Assembly (NCBI GenBank): GCA_950106755.1
Contig: OX467084.1
Coordinates: 6,262,001 to 6,326,000 of the forward strand
DNA from: Climacium dendroides
Lineage: Eukaryota > Streptophyta > Bryopsida > Hypnales > Climaciaceae
Direction: 5' to 3'
DNA length: 64,000 nt
Translations under genes and position numbers: made by a program
Notes under the pieces: model-generated
Seen by the model: the letters and a program-made list of their open reading frames with translations, nothing else
Databases searched by the model: none
Told to the model about the DNA's origin: nothing
Shown here: in pieces, positions 23,301 to 36,330 of the stretch
Numbering within the stretch: the first letter of the stretch is position 1
Layout of the letters: each line of letters opens with the position of its first letter

Positions 23301-26300
23301 TACACAACAACAAATTTTTATACTCATACAATCATTTATATTTCTATAGGATAGTAGGTCTTGGAAATGGAAGTGGAAGCTTTTACAATTTCCATGGGAG
23401 AGCAAGTTAAATGCTCATGGAAATGGAGGTAGAAATTTTTAGGGAAGAATAGGCATTGTGCAAGCGTTAGATGGGAAGGTGAATACCCTACGTGAAGGTC
23501 AAATTCAGTAGAAATTAAGTCACTTTTGAAAAAATATGGCACTTGTCATCTTGTGAATGGTTTGAGGTGGTGTGAACCTTTAAGAATCTAATGTGGAAAC
23601 TCAATTTTGACACTCATGTGCCAAATTAAACCTTCACATATGATAGTGGTAAGGTGAAGAGGCTAATCAAGCTAGTTTTGAAAATAATCAATATTACAAT
23701 TCTAGTGGTGCCTCAAGTCACAACCAACATGTGAATTGCCAAGTAGTGTCATATGTCTCAAACTCTATATAGCAGTTTACTTTGATTCATAGAAGGTTTC
23801 AAATTTTCGTACAAATTTTGCATAACTTAGAATAATTAAAATGTTAAAACCAACCCACACCATACAAGTTTCAGCCTTTGTATATGGTTTTGTATATAGC
23901 ACCAGTCCATATTACATGAATTTGGGCCTATGCTTCTGTATTTTATGAGTAGTCCATACCAAACAAGTTGGTGACTGTCTTGATGTGGATGTGTGAAGTA
24001 GTACATGTAGAAACTTTGTTAATGCATGATGTTGGGACTATGTATTAAGAGAGGTTTATGCATTTGGAGAGGTGTAATGAATTGCCACCTAATAGATGTC
24101 AACCTCCAATACTACTTTTCAAAAAATGTTTTTCAAATTGGGCCCATCCACAAACTCCATAATTGACAATTATACACTATGTCATGGGAAGTAACATCAA
24201 GGCCACTCTACATCAACTTATAGTGTTAAATGAACTTCTATTGAATTTCACCTTAATTTTGGATAAGTTTCATCCTAATCATAGAGTTCATCCATCTTAG
24301 GATTTGAATATTTAGGTGGAGAGAGCTTCTTAACTTGACATTGTTGTCAAATTAAGTTTTGTGAGTGTTTTGGGAGAGAATTATTTGTTTTTACTTTGTT
24401 TGAAGATGGTTTATTTTTAGTAAAGTTTTCACTTTTCTCACATTTGCACTCTTGGATTCTATCTTTATGGAGTGAGAGTTGCTTGACTTTGTGTGTGTAG
24501 ATTCCATATTTTTTCGCTTGACAACAATTTTCTCTTTCCTTCTTTGTAGTAGCACTTTTGAGTGGAAAGACAATTTTGCTTTTATTTTATTACTCATACT
24601 TGTAGTACTAGTAGCAAAGTTACATACCCAACCTATCGCTTTGAAAATTGTGATTTTTGAGGGAGTTATAGGGTTTTGAGTTATTTTTTATTTTCTATAA
24701 TCTATCCTAGACGAAGGCATGATAGTGAGGTGGATGGGCAACCATTGAATTGAATCAGATCAAATTGAACTGGACTAGACTGAGCTAAACTAGACGCGGT
24801 TGGACTAAATTGAACTAGACTAAACTAGATTGTATAGAGATCGTTGATTTTAAGAGATGGTGACAAGGCATTTTTCATCCATCCAATAATTAATCCACCA
24901 TTTTCATCCCATAACCATGCTTTCATCCAAATTTCATCCAATTTCTTCAAACAAAAATTAGTTGTCATCTTCGCACTTTCATTGTATATTGGTTAGTTTT
25001 GGCAGAATTTGGGTTTATTCAAGGTGTCAAAGCTCAAAGAACCTATTTCTATAGCTCCTTGATTATTTGAAAGAGGTTTACAACATTCTATAGGTTGTTT
25101 TTCAAGGCTATAGAGAACTAAGGCTTGGATTTTAGCTCAATTTCTCATTTTGTAGTGTCCTACTTGGGTTGCATTGTACTTGAGACTTGTTGGAATTATA
25201 GGGGGTACTTTCTTGTGTTTTTGCAATTTGTTGTATAGAGAAGAAGATCTAGCTATGTATTGTTTGGATTTTGTTATGGTACCTTTCTATGTGGCAAACA
25301 TTGTTGCTAGTGGTTTCTAGTCTTTGTTCCATTTCATGTTCATGATTAGGCTTTCATTTTCATAGAAGTATTGTGGTGGTGAGGTCAAATTAATCAATGG
25401 CGAGACCATTTTCTATGCACTATGTGGTGCTTGTTTGAATTGTAGTGATCAGAAAGTGATGCCCGGTGACGTTTGGTGGTCATATAGGTGCAGGCTTAAG
25501 TTGGCCTTAGCCTTTAGATAGTTGCATGTATCCAAGTAGTCATTTTATGGTGCACACTACAAGTCAATATTGTCGATTTCTATCACCAGATTACTTGGAA
25601 GGTATTCACACCAATGACTTTGGGCCTCCCTTACACAAAATTTTGAATAGAAAAATCATAATCAATCATTTTCAAAATTAGATTTTTGATGCTAGAACTA
25701 AATTTCAAAAAGAATTTTTCAAAAATATAAACTACTAAAAATAAAAACTTGTTTATTAGGTTTTATTTAACTTCAAAGTATTGTCGACACCAAAATTTGG
25801 TGCCTCGGACATTGAAGGATTAAGAATAGAGCAAATCCCTCAAGAGAATTTGATATCACATGATATCATATCTTGCTTAGAATAAATTGTTGAACATATA
25901 TTGAAAATTTAGATTTTCTATCCAAATACTTAAAGTTGTCCCTACAGATACTTTTTTTTTTATCAGGGATAATGTCCTATCTTAGTTTGGGCACATTCTA
26001 CTATAGTATATTTAAACCATAAGAATTCAAAATATTTGATGGGAGCATGTATTTTAAAATGTTGTCAAGCTTGATGGAATTTATCACCATCTGTTTTAAT
26101 TTGTTACGGAGTGTTATTTTACCATCTAAGTAATCTACAAGGTAAACTAGATGTATTATTATTTAGACAATTCTACTTTATATCCAAAATTGGAGATGAT
26201 TTTTATGATTAATAGAAAAAAAACAATAATATGAAAGTTTAGTATCTTCAAATTTGTGCATTAAAAACAATGCATGTAACAAGTTCATTGCTTATTCAAA

Positions 26301-26737
26301 AAAATTGCAATGCTATGCTACAAGATTCTTTTAGCCATGAAATACAATAATAATTAAACAATATAAATCATTTGCCCCCATAGATAATTTAAATGATTTC
26401 AATTCAAAAATGGATATTTATATTTTAAATATTTGTTTTATGTTCCAAGAAAACCTCTTTGTCTACATTAGGAAAAATTTCAAGCCTTGAAAGGGCCATG
26501 AAGAAAAGGTCCTCCAAACTATAAATAAGCATAGTGTTGGCTACATTATTTAACAATTAAAATAATTTTAAAAATAATTAAAAATAATTAAAATAAAATG
26601 TAGAATAAAAAATAATTAATTTTTAAAAAAATAATCACAATCTCATATGGCAATAGTAGAGCTCCATGAGATGTCAAAGTTTTGTAATTTAAAATTTAAT
26701 TTTTAAAATATATTTTTAAAATTATTATTATTATTTT
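20315..26737. other. AT-rich DNA with no supported gene
   Basis: Very A- and T-rich with only short open frames. Positions 20920-20935 carry an end-like ACTTTAGGGGTTA motif of the TTAA family without a clear partner. Positions 24748-24833 hold an irregular run of GAACTAGACTAAA-like words. Positions 24840-25400 have a composition reminiscent of an old LTR. Poly-A/T tracts are frequent at 26220-26720. Confidence 0.4.
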
Positions 26738-27315
26738 TTAACCCTAGAGCGCTCTGACGTCCATTTTTTCGATGATGAACAAATTGAAGTTCTTATTTCT
26801 ATCTTGTTCCTGCTTGGATGAAAGTCATTTTAATTTTTGGTGATACTTTATCAAGTTCTTGCTTTATCTAATGGTTGGATTTGGTGTTATTAGAATATAA
26901 ATTTTTCTAAAATTACAAACGGGGAAGTGTGTCAAGTGGTCAAATTGCATTGACTCTAGTTCAAAACTAGATTTGCAAAAATGAGGTCATAGATGTAAAA
27001 AACACCAAAATTTCAAAAAAATCACCATGTCAAGAGAACCTCATTTTGAATCCATTCCAATAAGTTTTGCTCAAAAAATCATAATATTTTGCTTGTAATC
27101 AAATTTAGAAGGAATTTTGAAATTTTCCTTTCCAAATTTATAGAAAAATATTGGTGATTGCATTGGTGAATCTAACCATACGAATGGAATGTAAAACTCA
27201 AAGTCTACAATTTTCTTTTGTATATCACTTCTAAAGTGTTCTTCCAAATAGTACTTTATAATGATTTTTTCCAAATTGTCAATTCTGGAGAAGAGTCTAG
27301 ACGTTTAGGGGTTAA
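26738..27315. mobile_element. Probable TTAA-flanked element
   Basis: TTAACCCTAGAGCGCTCTGA at the left and GACGTTTAGGGGTTAA at the right form partial inverted ends of the TTAA family. The interior is non-coding. It lies directly before a (TA)n run and the chromovirus remnant, so it may have inserted into that element. The pairing of these two ends is inferred from their type and spacing. Confidence 0.4.
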
Positions 27316-27374
27316 ACCTATTGTATGCCATATAGGTCCTATTGTTTGTTAAAAATATATATAAATCTAAATTA

Positions 27375-27378
<4 letters not shown>

Positions 27379-27413
<35 letters not shown>
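27379..27413. repeat. (TA)n microsatellite
   Basis: About 17 uninterrupted TA units. Confidence 0.95.
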
Positions 27414-27416
<3 letters not shown>

Positions 27417-27419
27417 GCC

Positions 27420-28700
27420 AGTGTTCTCCAATGTCAAGAAATTGATGGCCCTCTCAAGGCTCAAACTTCTTATATTGGAGGTTCTTGAAGCAAGGTACAA
27501 CTTACCATCTATCGATCATTTTGGCTTTATTAAAACTGAAGAACTTATTTCTCATAATTTTAAGTGGTCTCAAATGTAGAAATTGATAAAATAATACATT
27601 CAATCATGCAATATGTACGTGTAGTTGATCAAAGACCATGAGACCATGGATTTCAAAATTTTTGAATTTAATTATTGAATCACTGGTATATAGGTCTTTT
27701 GATTTGATTCTTATTGTAGTTGATAGAATCACAAAGGTGACATTTTTTTCCAAGAATATTATTGGAATACAAACTACAAATTTTTTTATAAATAACATTT
27801 GTCGTTACCATGGACTTCTGATGGTAATACTTGAGATATATGACCTTATTTTTATTTCATTTCTAAATTTTGGTAGAAAATATTTAAAATAGCTTTCCCA
27901 AAAATAAATTCATCTTGTATTTTTCATCTAGAAATTGATGGTCAAATAGAAAAAACAAATTAAACACTAGAGCAATATTTGCATTGTACCATCAATTACC
28001 ATCAAGATGATTAGGTTGAACTATTACTATTTGTAAATTTACTTATAACAACAACAAATATGCCTCAACACACTCATCATACATTGTTCTTTGCAAATTT
28101 TGGATGACATCTTAAGTTTGATACTTTTCACATTAAGAGTGATATCTATGACACATATATATATGAAGGCTTTGCAACAAAATTGCAAATTCCTCATGAA
28201 AAAATTTACTTTTCATTTTGAAGAAGTTTAAAAAATTATCAGTACAATGCTAATGAATTGTGAAAAGAAATAGTGTCTTTTAAAGTTAGAGATAAAATAT
28301 GATTTATTCTATGCCACATTCAATCGAAACAACCTTTGAAAAATTTAGATTATAAATGATTAGGTTTGTTTATTATTATCAAAAAATTAATCCAACTGAA
28401 TTTAACTTTAATCTTTTTCATCATTTGAAAATTCATCATGTATTCCATGACTTGTTTTTAGAACCTCTATTATGAATCTAGGATTTTAGGACAAGTTCAA
28501 GCTCCATTACTTCCTATCTAAATCAATGGCGGAGAAGTTGATGTTCAAGAAATATTGGATTATAAAGTTAAAAATTTTGTACTTTATCTTTAAATTATTG
28601 GCAAGGCTATGACATCAATGAATGCACATGGGAGCTGATTATAGACTTGACAAATGTTCAAGAAACACTTCAAAACTTTCATTAAAAAATATCCTACAAA
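27420..28700 (+). pseudogene. Ty3/gypsy chromovirus pol remnant (integrase + chromodomain)
   Basis: Decayed 3' part of a plant chromovirus polyprotein, readable across several frames. In order: an HHCC-like integrase segment (IDHFGFIKTEELISHNFKWS, 27510-27575); the integrase core start LILIVVDRITKVTFF (27700-27750) followed by RYHG; a degraded stretch resembling the YHPETDGQ...NQTLEQYLR motif (27920-28000); a downstream block FKVRDKI...KNLDYK.LGLF (28270-28370); HHVFHD (about 28430); and a chromodomain-like end, EVDVQEILDYKVKNFVLYL (28528-28590). Many stops and frameshifts make it inactive. No reverse transcriptase or clear LTR pair was found. The block may run to a 3' LTR beginning near 28747. 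Confidence 0.75.
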
Positions 28701-30108
28701 GCTATGTCTTACTTCTTAAGAAAGTCGTTGGTAAAGGTGGAATGGTGTCACAAACACCTTTAGGTGGTTGCAAGAAAGATTGAATGATTTTGGTAGTGTT
28801 TTGCCAAAACAGTAGTTTCTCCACTCAATTCTATGAGTATTAGAAGTACTATGAAATTAAACAATCTTAGCCTTTGATTTGAAAAATTGATGGCTAGTAG
28901 CACTGTTAACTACTTACAAGTACTAAAAAAGTATTATTTGAAAAAAAATTATAGTTTGTCACAAAAAATAGATACAACTAGGTATAAACTAATAATAATT
29001 AGAAAATCATGAACAATTTTTTTGAAATTGGCCATTTGTAAAGAATTGATAGCGATCACATTTTACCAAAAAATAAAAGTTAAAACCATCTTTAATGTTC
29101 AAAAGTGCACACATAAGGGTCCCCTATTTGTACAAATATAGAGGCCATAAAATAATGTATTTTTAGATTTCCTTTCGTAGACATAAGTCCCCCTACTATG
29201 AAAATAAACCACAAGAATTTCAACTCTAGATCATTAATTTTGAATGTTCTCCAATAATAAAAATCCATAGATGTCAAAGTGTGAAAAATTAGAAAAATAT
29301 AATTTTAAATATAATTTTTTTGAAATTTCTAAGAAGTCAGGAACATGATTACAATCAAGTTAACCATCACCAATAAAAAATTCAAGCTCATGGGATTCTA
29401 CCATCAAAGTTTTTAATACAAAAAAACTTTGTAACTCTCAATGTGACACAAAATAGGACCAATCTTTCTTACAATCACCCTTTTACTATTAATCTGTTAT
29501 TTAGTTAGGATCAATGATAAAAGTCATCATATTCTCTCAAGGATCTTATCAATCACTTCTTATTTCACCACAATTGCTACCACTTTAGTTGAATTATTAT
29601 AAAAGATGATTAATTTGATCATGCATCATTGGTTTTATAAGAACTACAATATACATGTAAATTGAAAGAGAGAGCTTTATCCAAAAAAATTTAGTGAAGA
29701 TCAACAACAATTACAACTTTAGTATTCGGCTTTATGCAATTCCATTATGAAGCATAGACATTGCTATAGCAAGTAGGCATTGATTGCCATTTTCATATTT
29801 TCAAAATTTTGTCCTTTACATGTTGGACCATGGGGATCAATTAAGGCAAAAAGTCAAGACCTTCATGAGTGTGGTAGTCAACATGTCAATGTCCTTTTCT
29901 AGGAAGCGCAAACAATGTCATTTAGGGGCAAATCTTCTTAAAAAGATAATTGCCTGGGATTGTCTATGGAAGTTAATCATAAAATAAATTAATAAATCAA
30001 AATTCACATTAAACACCAAAAAGTGCACATCCAATTGTTTGCCCAATTATTCACCTTGAAGACTAATGTCCATAGTTGCTAGCATGCGAGTTTACGATCT
30101 TTAGCCTA
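28701..30108. other. AT-rich flank of the chromovirus remnant
   Basis: Possibly includes the old 3' LTR, since a purine-rich AAAGGTGGAATG precedes TGTCACAAACACC at about 28733-28758. No frame is supported. Confidence 0.3.
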
Positions 30109-30295
30109 TAAACCTAAGAACCTAAGTTCCTATATTATAGGTGCTTAGATTATAAGCACCTTCTATGGTTATAGGATATTTATATTAGAAATGTTTACAT
30201 TATAGGTACCTATGTTGTAAGCAACTTTCATGGTTATATGGTACTTATGTTATAGGTATATATGTTATAGGCATTTTTAATAATTATAGAGTAGC
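30109..30295. repeat. Degenerate short tandem repeat
   Basis: Words of the type TTATAGGTRCTTA, TTATAAGCACCTT and ATGGTTATAGG recur four to five times with decay at roughly 60-80-base spacing. Confidence 0.5.
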
Positions 30296-31867
30296 GACAT
30301 ACACCTAAGCTCAAAGCTCATATGCTAAATTTCTAAGCTCATATACTAGCGTTGTTGAACCAATGTCTATGCTTGGTAGATGTAAGGAGACCTATGGCAT
30401 CCAAGTAGACATTCAATCACCCACCCAGAGTTTGTCTTGACAACTAGAAGTAACCTTTAGCAAGTGCAAGAGAATCAATAGTATCCAAGGTAGAATTTTT
30501 CATTTCAATATTTTAAGTAGAGCAAAATGCAACATTTTGAAAATTTTGATTACCACACATGTGTTTTAAGGTTCCAATATGCGATTTATTTTGGCTAGTC
30601 CTCATATCAAGTGCCAATAAACAATGAATTTATAGTATTACAATGTCATAAAATTTACAAATCTAAAATATATAAACCAAGAAAATTTTGCTAATCATAC
30701 CAAAATAATAAATATAAGATTCCCAATTTATCACATTAAATGACCAATTTATAGCAACTTTTCCAAAATCTACAATAAATATAAACAAACTACAAATTGT
30801 TCATAGCGTAAGATTGGAATGCACCATGCCCTTAAAAATGTACATTGAACATCAATACATCATTATGATTATTCATCATTTTGGACAAATGAATTCTCGA
30901 AAATCTTCAAAGCCATCAAAACTTAAAATGTAAAACATGAACAAATATTTGTACGAAATAGTAATTGATATTTCAAAATCCTAAGAAAAAACTATAGCTA
31001 GAAAGCAAAACTAACATCTTTGAAAATATGATTGATTCACTCATAACTTTCAAAAAGACTTAGCTATGCATTGTATGATGCTATGATGAAACAAGTATTA
31101 CAAATGTTCTATGCTTTGGTCCTCATGCATCATTCATTCCAATTCAACAAATTCATATATTATGGCATTCTTCAAAACACACACTTTTGTGAAATATTTC
31201 TTTGACCATCCTAATCATCAACTATTAACAGTTCAATTGATCAATCTATAGATGAACCAAATGGATTTGGAACTAGAATTCAAATCATACAAATCATTGG
31301 TCCACAACTAGAAACAATTCAACCGTATGACACAAATGGGACTAATAACAATGTCAAATGTATGACACATCCATTTTCTTCAAAGAAAATGTAAGAAAAT
31401 TCATAATTCTTGTTATATAAACACTAGGATGCATTTTGAATAAAAATTGTTTGTATGTCAATGAATGTAGATGAAAGTTGTATGACAATCACATTGTGTG
31501 TAACTCTATGGAAAAAGTATAGACTACATTAAATTCTCTAATGTTGCCAAAAATATAGTAAGCATTTGTATTACTACGCCTCAAGGATTTGCATAATTAT
31601 CCACCTTAGTAAGTTCCTAATGAATTAGCGTTAATCTTGATCGGCGTGGCAACACAATGACATACTAATTGAATGAACTTGAGTATGAATTAAGTGCATT
31701 AATTGTCCCTTTGGTTACTAATGAATGGATGTATCCTTCATTGGAATTGTCTAGAACATACATGGTCTCGGTTGGAGCATTGGAGCCATGCCACCCAATC
31801 AAGCCACGTGGAATGGTGAATCCAAATCCAAGCCTAAGCCTTGGTAGTTGGAAAATGGAATGCAAAG

Positions 31868-31875
31868 TATAAATA
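31868..31875 (+). promoter_or_regulatory. TATA box of the copy B gene
   Basis: TATAAATA, the exact counterpart of the copy A box, at the same distance from the start codon and in a nearly identical leader. Confidence 0.5.
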
Positions 31876-32252
31876 CATGGGCCTTTGTTGGAAGTCTCTC
31901 ATTTGTAAGTCTCTCATTTAGCCTACTGCTTAGGCGCTATTGTTGTAGTAGAAGGTGTATGTGTCTCATTTCAAACCGTGTCTTTGTTCCTTCCAAGATT
32001 AGGAAAGCATACAATACAAAGTCCCTTCAAGGCTCAAACATATGACATTAGCTTAGGTAGATTTCAAGTTGTGAATGGTTTTGAAGGAATCGTGTTGTGT
32101 CAAGTAATGGAAGTTTACAAGTGTCTTAGCCTTAGAAGCATTGGAGTGTCCATTATTTGTACATTGATTACTAGGTTTGTGAGAACGTTTGTAGATCTAC
32201 ATACTTGGATCATTATAGTGTGAATTCACAACTTGAGATTAGCAAAGATACC

Positions 32253-33971
32253 ATGGAACCACCCGTGATGGATAGAGACACCGATTTTGTCTACGGTGCG
32301 TGGGGGCCTTATACCAATTCCATAGATAGTATAGTGGAATTCCTTACAAGTCACAATATAGGAGAAGGCTACAAGTCTATTTGCGATGATGGTAACGAGG
32401 GTCGTTGGATCATTATCCAATCCACAAATACGGCTTACATTGCCCAAGGACCGTTTGGATTTGATGTAGATGAAATGGTCACAAATGAGGACAATTGTAT
32501 CATTGGTGTTACACGTGGACAAGATAAGCGGTTTGTTGGAATAAGAGGACTTCTAGGAACATGTTGTTTTGATACTTGGAATGCAGGGGAGTTTTGGGTG
32601 ATTAGTAAGGTGCATGATGTAAATGAAGGTCAAAGCTTTAGTGTGCCGCCAACCATCCTTTCTAGTTGCGATATTGCATTGGTGGAAGTTGGTGTTGATC
32701 CAACTTTGGATTTTTCTATTCTGGAGGTGAACAGGCAAGTTTCTCAAGACCTTATTGGGGAGGATGTGGGCACTATGTTGCTTGAGATTGATACGCTATG
32801 TGAAGGAGGGACCAACAAAAAGATGATAGAGCTAGAAGCGGACAGTTTGATTGACTTGGTTGGTGACGGCACAAATATTGGAGCTATTCATGGTGATGAA
32901 GGACTTGCTCCATGGATACTAAATCCTTGTCCTGAAATTGAATTTGTTGATCCTATTCATGGTGAACTTGAACAAGATGGAGTGCATTTACATGGCGGAG
33001 AATCCCAATCTTTAGGACCTCTTTCCCATGATTTGGACACCGCTCCAATGGATGACATATTCAGAATGATTGAAGACTTGATGGAGAGCAACCAAGCATC
33101 TAAGCCAGGGCCTCATGATGGGATGGACCTTCATATTCATGATGGTATCGATTGTGGAGCAACGATTGTGCCAACTCATCACGAGGCTATGGGTACGAGG
33201 ATGGAAGTTGTAGGCAATAGTAGTAGCAACAGAGAACTAGCTTCCATGATGCAAGTCCATGGTCACGAAACTTTGGAAGACAACTTTTTGCAATTTGAAT
33301 TAGATAGAAAGCACGGGCATATTAGAGCATCCCATTGTGAGTTGGAGGAACAACCAATGGCACAAGAAACAATGGTCTCTACTTCCAAACTTGGAGACAA
33401 CAACCACCCTACTCGGAAAAGACCGTGGACAGACGAACCTCCTTGTTTTAGTTTGGTGGAGGGGAATAATGACATGATGGAGACAACACCCATCTTGGAA
33501 GCTACCTTAGGTGATGGTGCAAATGGTGAAGTATGGACTATGCCGAAAAAATCACGAGTGGCTACACCTCTATCACCTCGGTCCGTATTACGCTTGAATG
33601 CATTGAGAGAGCCAACGAGTTCAAATGAAGCTGATTTTGTAGAGATCACGGAATCATCTAGTAATGACAATGAAGACATGGCTCCCTCCATGCTTGGTGG
33701 CTTGATGGAGACTTTAGAAGGCAACGCTCCACATCCTCTACTTGATCAAGGAACCTTTTTGTCTACCGAATCCCAATGGGTGAGTCCTTTAGGGAATGAG
33801 GAAGACATCTCCAAGGATGGAGAAATTATGGAAGGTCCAATGGTAGAAGGGGCGGTTGCAACCACCATCACAAGTTCTCAAAGGTGCAAGCGTAGCAAAA
33901 AACAACCAAAGCAATCCCGCTTCAAGCAACATGGTGTAAAACGGTACGTATTTAGAATTCTTGACCCTTAG
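32253..33971 (+). CDS. Unknown acidic protein with basic C-terminus (copy B, 572 aa)
   Basis: Paralogue of the frame at 1572-3290: the same ACCATGG start, same length, no indels, no internal stop. By hand I count 51 amino-acid replacements against about 24 silent changes between the copies. That is a high share of replacements and suggests weak or relaxed selection on the protein. The Lys/Arg-rich tail is kept (RCKRSKKQPKQ) and so is the possible splice donor GTACGT near the stop. Several replacements are non-conservative (Glu/Lys, Gly/Arg, Leu/Pro) and fall in the acidic middle region. No family is recognised. Confidence 0.55.
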   Translation: MEPPVMDRDTDFVYGAWGPYTNSIDSIVEFLTSHNIGEGYKSICDDGNEGRWIIIQSTNTAYIAQGPFGFDVDEMVTNEDNCIIGVTRGQDKRFVGIRGLLGTCCFDTWNAGEFWVISKVHDVNEGQSFSVPPTILSSCDIALVEVGVDPTLDFSILEVNRQVSQDLIGEDVGTMLLEIDTLCEGGTNKKMIELEADSLIDLVGDGTNIGAIHGDEGLAPWILNPCPEIEFVDPIHGELEQDGVHLHGGESQSLGPLSHDLDTAPMDDIFRMIEDLMESNQASKPGPHDGMDLHIHDGIDCGATIVPTHHEAMGTRMEVVGNSSSNRELASMMQVHGHETLEDNFLQFELDRKHGHIRASHCELEEQPMAQETMVSTSKLGDNNHPTRKRPWTDEPPCFSLVEGNNDMMETTPILEATLGDGANGEVWTMPKKSRVATPLSPRSVLRLNALREPTSSNEADFVEITESSSNDNEDMAPSMLGGLMETLEGNAPHPLLDQGTFLSTESQWVSPLGNEEDISKDGEIMEGPMVEGAVATTITSSQRCKRSKKQPKQSRFKQHGVKRYVFRILDP

Positions 33972-36136
33972 AACTCTTACAATTGCTACCATTCTCCACC
34001 CATTGGCATCCATTTGCTACATAACAATAATACTCATTCGGCACTAGCTAGAGTGTCACTGCAACTTTGAGCTTAAGTTGGGTCAACCAAACCACTTTAT
34101 TGAAATAATACTTAAGAGCATGTAGATGCCCTATTGCTAGTACTTCCAATGTCTCACATGATCATGAGCTTCCTAAGACTCTAAATGCGTTGGAATGAGA
34201 ACCTTGCTAGTCATTTGTTATTTGATTAGTGCAACCTTACCGTTATCGATAAAGGCTATAGGAATGGCTACTAAATAACATTGTACATTATTCATTTTAG
34301 CAAGTATATTCACAAGGCTCAGTCAAGATTGATGGTGGTGAATATGTGGAACAGGCGACAAGGAGGGAGGGAAAGTTATGTAGCCTACTTCAGGCCCAAA
34401 GATCTTCTGGAATCCAACAAAACATTTTTGACTATTGGTAATCATTTTGCATGCCATGCACCATTCTTTTTCAACATGAAAATGACATTTGATTTCTCGT
34501 GACGATTGTTTAGGTGTGCTTCATTTCTTGTCCTTGACCAAATGGATTAACAAACTATCATTGCAAAACTTGGATACACAGGAGAGTTTTCAAATGAAAG
34601 GGATGCATGGGATGCCTTCAATCTATTTGCATTTGTCCATGAAGGCGAGGAGTCATGCATTAATATGGTGAGACCATGTTGCTTGCTTTGCGTATGAAGA
34701 CCTTGATTTTGAATCCCTTGAAATAGGGTGGACTTGGTTTGGGATGTCGTGTGCTTATTGTGAGCCATTTGTTGAATTGGTTTCTTGTTTGGTCCATCTA
34801 TTTGTATTACTTTAGAGCCCTTTTGAGTTACTTTATAATGAAATATTTATAACAACAATCATTATAATAATAAACTGTAGCACTTAGCTTGCTCCAAATA
34901 CATGTGGAATAAAGTAGAATTTCTTTATGTATTTTCTAGGCATTCCTATGAAAATCACTATAGTTTAGAGGACAAAAACTTGGATGACTATCATTTATGT
35001 GTAGTCCAAAACTTGCAAAGGGAACAATATAACAAGTCTGTCTAATTGATTGGCCATGGTGGTGGTATTATTTCCCTAGAGACCATCTAAAAAGTTGGTT
35101 CATTATTGTCATTGGCCACTGTAGGAAGATAGGGACTCCATTGAAATGGATGCGGCCGTTTGGGGAGAACTTCCTCGAGTGGATTTGGTGGCCCATTTGA
35201 GGCTCAAGTAAGCCCCTTTTGATTTCTACAACTACCTACTTGATTTTTATGTTTTTGTTAGGAAGCATCCAAACGTGACAATGAAATTAAAGAACTATGG
35301 GTCTATAATTGCATATTCTTTGTACCTAAGCAAGTCCTATTATTTATAATTGTTTGGTTCCATCAAACTATAGACAAGGAAAAACAAGTTGACAAGTCTC
35401 TTTTGAAAAATTGGGGTTCATTGGATTGGACAATTTAGAGTGATAGCCATATGTGCTTGTAGATATAAATCAAGCTTGGATGAAATGACATCAATGGATG
35501 CCACCTTGCTAAATGAATTGTACTTGGTATGTTGAAACAGAGGAAGGGGTTACTTTCGAAGCGATGTTTTGCCTTCCGATTCTTTCATTCCAAGATACAG
35601 GAACATCAAATTTAGAAAGTAAGGACATGACCTCTTTCATTCTAGCACATGGAATATGGCCTTGGACTTGATAGAATGATATATAAACATCTCTTTTTGT
35701 TGAATTTGTTGTGCAATCTAGTGTAACCACCTTCTAAAGTTCAAATGAGGAACTCAATTCAAAGTGTTGTGTGCTTGTAGAAATGCTCGAGGGATTGACA
35801 AAGGAAAAATCCGGTGGTTTTGCGACATTTCCCTTGCCAAAGGAGTGACGGATCCCAACGACATGAAAGACACATCCACATATGGTACCCACTCTTTGGA
35901 ACTCGATGTGCATTGCATGGAGCCAATGCATTTGTGATGTTGGATATGTTGAACCATTGAGTTTGTTGTGGTGGAGTGGATACATTAAGTTGAAACAATT
36001 GGTTTCATGTATATGACTTGTTCCCTTGGATAGGTGAAAGTTTGATCTCATGATTGGCTCTAGAGGAGTATATGACAATTATGTATTGGTTGTTCACTTG
36101 AACTTACTACCATGAATTGCATTGTGTGTGTATTAG

Positions 36137-36330
36137 ATATAGCGGAGGAGGCTGCAAAAGAGGCGGATAGGTTGTCAATGCTAAACGAGGGATATATGGC
36201 TTGGACCAACTATACTATCACGGACTATATGACGGAGGCCAAGAAGGATCAATGGGACCCAACATGGATCCCGTTGCAAGATAATCCCAAGAAATATCTT
36301 TCCACTGCAAAGTACCAATCCTTGGACTAA
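36137..36330 (+). CDS. Candidate last exon of the copy B gene
   Basis: Counterpart of 5462-5655: the same acceptor (TGTATTAG), same length, and a stop codon (TAA) at the same place. Replacements include Val/Ala, His/Tyr and Glu/Lys. The rest, including DQWDPTWIPLQDNPKKYL, is identical, so the last two-thirds of this exon is better conserved than the long 572-codon frame. Confidence 0.4.
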
